From assembly GCA_002455215.1 (NCBI GenBank), contig DKKK01000160.1, positions 1-9,022 of the forward strand: a stretch of 9,022 nt of DNA, written 5' to 3'. This stretch comes from Anaerolineales bacterium UBA6668 (GTDB taxonomy: Bacteria > Chloroflexota > Anaerolineae > Anaerolineales > UBA6668). The notes beneath the pieces are model-generated. The model saw nothing but the letters and a program-made list of their open reading frames with translations, was not told where the DNA came from and did no database searches. The position numbers and the translations under genes are program-made. Positions 8,055-9,022 of this stretch are shown piece by piece (within the stretch, counting starts at the first letter, position 1; each line of letters starts with the position of its first letter).

Positions 8055-8081
8055 ATTATAGCTTGACTTAATCGTGGGCAA
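8055..8081 (-). promoter_or_regulatory. Predicted promoter of the restriction-modification operon (leaderless)
   Basis: On the - strand a perfect -10 box TATAAT occupies 8060-8055. Upstream, TTGCCC (8081-8076, 15-base spacer) or TTTTGC (8083-8078, 17-base spacer) could serve as a weak -35. Only 8 bases separate the -10 box from the methyltransferase ATG at 8046, so transcription would start at or next to the ATG and the mRNA would lack a leader. A second GCTATAAT lies at 8138-8131 and may be an additional upstream promoter. Confidence 0.55.
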
Positions 8082-8089
8082 AACCAAAG

Positions 8090-8159
8090 TTAGATTCAGC
8101 ACACATGCCAAATCTAAAACGAACCAATAGATTATAGCACAAATGTTTTGAAAATCTAT
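8090..8159. repeat. Cluster of alternating TAGATT/AATCTA sites upstream of the methyltransferase
   Basis: Four copies of one 6-mer in alternating orientation lie in 70 bases: TAGATT 8091-8096, AATCTA 8111-8116, TAGATT 8128-8133 and AATCTA 8153-8158. Copies 1 and 2 extend to a 7-bp pair (TTAGATT/AATCTAA, 14-base spacer), and copies 3 and 4 to another 7-bp pair (ATAGATT/AATCTAT). A further TAGATT is at 8008-8013 inside the methyltransferase gene. The cluster is immediately upstream of the predicted promoter, where an operator would be expected, but no controller (C) protein gene is visible in the window. The region is AT-rich, so some copies could be chance. Confidence 0.4.
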
Positions 8160-8248
8160 ATTGGGTTCGAAATTGGGTGCATGAATGTGTAAAACTTGCA
8201 GACCGAACTATTCGCAGTTTATGATAAAGAGACGCGCACAAGTATGAG

Positions 8249-8312
8249 CGATATTTGACGAAAATACCGAATATCGAGTTGCGCTTTTTTGCTTATGGAA
8301 AAAGCGCAACTC
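8249..8312. repeat. Two adjacent inverted repeats, one a perfect 14-bp stem
   Basis: The stronger repeat pairs 8276-8289 (GAGTTGCGCTTTTT) with 8299-8312 (AAAAAGCGCAACTC), a perfect 14-bp stem with a 9-base loop. Immediately to its left, CGATATT (8249-8255) pairs with AATATCG (8270-8276), sharing one base with the next stem. Neither strand has a T-run just after the stem, so it does not look like a standard terminator, although it lies in the right place to end - strand transcription of the degraded gene to its right. It could be a repetitive extragenic element or part of a small RNA. Confidence 0.55.
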
Positions 8313-8391
8313 TGACCCTTGTCGGGTATAGATAACTTGACAACAGCTATTTCAAGTCCTTTTTGTTGACAAGGAACAAAGCTGGGGTCAG
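8312..8391. repeat. Nested inverted repeats following the 14-bp hairpin
   Basis: Three nested pairs are visible: CTGACCC (8312-8318) with GGGTCAG (8385-8391), CTTGTC (8318-8323) with GACAAG (8368-8373), and ACTTGA (8335-8340) with TCAAGT (8352-8357). Together they could fold an 80-base region into one long interrupted stem, starting on the last base of the neighbouring 14-bp stem. The right part overlaps the 3' end of a small - strand reading frame. No family is recognised; a structured RNA, a mobile-element end or chance are all possible. Confidence 0.35.
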
Positions 8392-8683
8392 TAACAAAAT
8401 GTTGAAGAGTTCGATACTGGCGGTTTTGGTGCGCTCACTTACCCCAGTAGTAGCCAAAATAATAGTCGTTTCGTAGCTGAAGCTTTCATTTTTCATTAGT
8501 GGGCATACGCCCGATACCAATGATTACAGACATGACCAGTTCATCTTAATTGCCAATCGGGGCTGTCAGTGCCGCACCAACAACAAGCACCCTTGTATCC
8601 CAATCAAAGTACGAAATGGTAAGCAACGTGACGGGCGACAAGCCACGAACCCCAATTCCCACATTGAGCAAGGGATAAGCCAC
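8347..8683 (-). pseudogene. Degraded small membrane-protein-like gene
   Basis: A - strand reading frame opens at GTG 8683, one base after the stop of the neighbouring gene, and encodes 45 residues including GIGVRGLSPVTLLTISYF and a hydrophobic RVLVVGAALTAPIGN before a TAA at 8548-8546. The same frame continues beyond that stop with DELVMSVIIGIGRMPTNEK to a TGA at 8488-8486, and a shifted frame (ATG 8496 to TAG 8347, 49 aa) carries SYETTIILATTG and a second hydrophobic stretch LFNILLLTPALFLV. The protein-like composition across one stop and one frame change suggests a broken gene rather than random sequence. The GxRxL...APxGxxxV pattern loosely recalls small membrane proteins of the DUF4267 type, which is a weak guess. 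Alternatively these are two unrelated short open frames, or sequencing errors split a real gene. Confidence 0.35.
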
Positions 8684-8684
8684 T

Positions 8685-9022
8685 TTACTTAATAGTTGTG
8701 CAGAAACAGATTATTTCGGCTTCGAATATTTTGAAGAAGTCATCAATATAGGTTAACTCTCGCGCACGCTCCATCAACTTATCGAAATCAGCTTTGCTTT
8801 TGTAAACCGTAAAATGTGGAAATGTGTCCGTATTTTTGAAGCCGCCCGCGACCGTGAAGGTGTAAGATTGTTTAACTTCCGGTTCCGAGTCTAATGCGCT
8901 TAGAAATTTGGTACGTGCCTGTAGGAACTCGCCTTTGCTTACCCCGGCTCTGGGGCGCAAAAGGGCAATTTCGGTAATGTTATTTTTATTGGCAAAGTTC
9001 CCATAGTCAAAATTGGGGTCTT
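8685..9022 (-). CDS. ABM-like ferredoxin-fold protein, 3' part only
   Basis: The frame is open from the window edge to a TAA at 8687-8685, giving 111 residues; the true start lies beyond 9022, so the TTG at 8960 is not the likely start. The visible part reads like one alpha/beta dimeric domain of the antibiotic-biosynthesis-monooxygenase kind: a first strand ITEIALLRPRAG, a helix SKGEFLQARTKFLSAL, a strand SYTFTVAGG, a FPHFTVYKSKADFDKLMERA strand-helix segment, and a final strand FKIFEAEIICF. Such proteins are often small oxygenases or heme-related enzymes, but the fold alone does not give a substrate and no catalytic residue can be assigned. It is followed by the degraded membrane-protein-like frame with a one-base gap, suggesting a former operon. 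Confidence 0.55.
   Translation of the reverse strand, partial: DPNFDYGNFANKNNITEIALLRPRAGVSKGEFLQARTKFLSALDSEPEVKQSYTFTVAGGFKNTDTFPHFTVYKSKADFDKLMERARELTYIDDFFKIFEAEIICFCTTIK

Larger units (their letters stand above)
8047..8346. other. Gene-free region upstream of the restriction-modification operon
   Basis: No coding region is supported here. It contains the predicted promoter and the AATCTA cluster (8055-8159), a short direct repeat ATTGGGT near 8160-8180, and from 8249 onward the inverted repeats described separately. I see no tRNA, rRNA or transposase fragment, and no target-site duplication that would mark an insertion. Confidence 0.5.

Noticed and set aside
8276..8312. 14-bp hairpin as a rho-independent terminator
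   Set aside because: No T-run follows the stem on either strand; kept only as an inverted repeat of unknown role.
8299..8392. Possible integron attC site (imperfect palindrome near GCGCAAC and CAGTAAC)
   Set aside because: The GTTRRRY core and its RYYYAAC partner are not present at the ends of the palindrome, and there is no integrase or cassette array.
8685..8960. Complete 91-aa gene starting at TTG 8960
   Set aside because: The same frame stays open to the window edge and the upstream residues complete the first beta strand, so the gene is partial and starts outside the window.

Overview
The window holds a conserved chromosomal chaperone/housekeeping block (grpE, dnaK, dnaJ, prmA on the + strand; radA on the - strand), followed by a more AT-rich accessory segment on the - strand. 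The gene order grpE-dnaK-dnaJ-prmA, the moderate GC content and the mixed use of Shine-Dalgarno sequences (clear for grpE and dnaK, absent for dnaJ, prmA, radA and the restriction-modification genes) suggest a bacterium of the Chloroflexota (Herpetosiphon-like or a relative). This placement is an inference from gene order and protein style only.

Region 1 (1-4898, + strand). GrpE, DnaK and DnaJ form the Hsp70 cycle: DnaJ delivers clients and stimulates ATP hydrolysis, DnaK binds clients, and GrpE releases ADP. A perfect 16-bp terminator hairpin sits directly after dnaK, so grpE-dnaK is probably a separate or attenuated unit. The spacer between that terminator and dnaJ carries four alternating complementary arms (GCACTT / AAAGTG / CACTTT / CAAAGT), the outer pair resembling an imperfect CIRCE element. 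This is the most interesting regulatory candidate in the conserved half. prmA (ribosomal protein L11 methyltransferase) follows dnaJ after 18 bases.

Region 2 (4899-8046, - strand). radA converges on prmA with no base between the two stop codons. Upstream of radA, and transcribed toward it, is a compact two-gene cassette: a Dam/DpnM-family adenine-N6 methyltransferase and a PD-(D/E)XK protein of 261 aa that is most likely its cognate restriction endonuclease. The two overlap by 14 bases, and the nuclease stop lies 15 bases before radA. A TATAAT box ends 8 bases before the methyltransferase ATG, predicting a leaderless message, and a cluster of alternating AATCTA/TAGATT sites lies just upstream. 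By hand count GATC occurs only about ten times in the whole window.

Region 3 (8047-9022). This is gene-poor: two sets of inverted repeats (one a perfect 14-bp stem), then a decayed - strand membrane-protein-like gene broken by a stop and a frame change, and finally the 3' end of a small ABM-like (ferredoxin-fold) protein gene that runs off the right edge. It looks like a degraded two-gene operon next to an acquired restriction-modification cassette.
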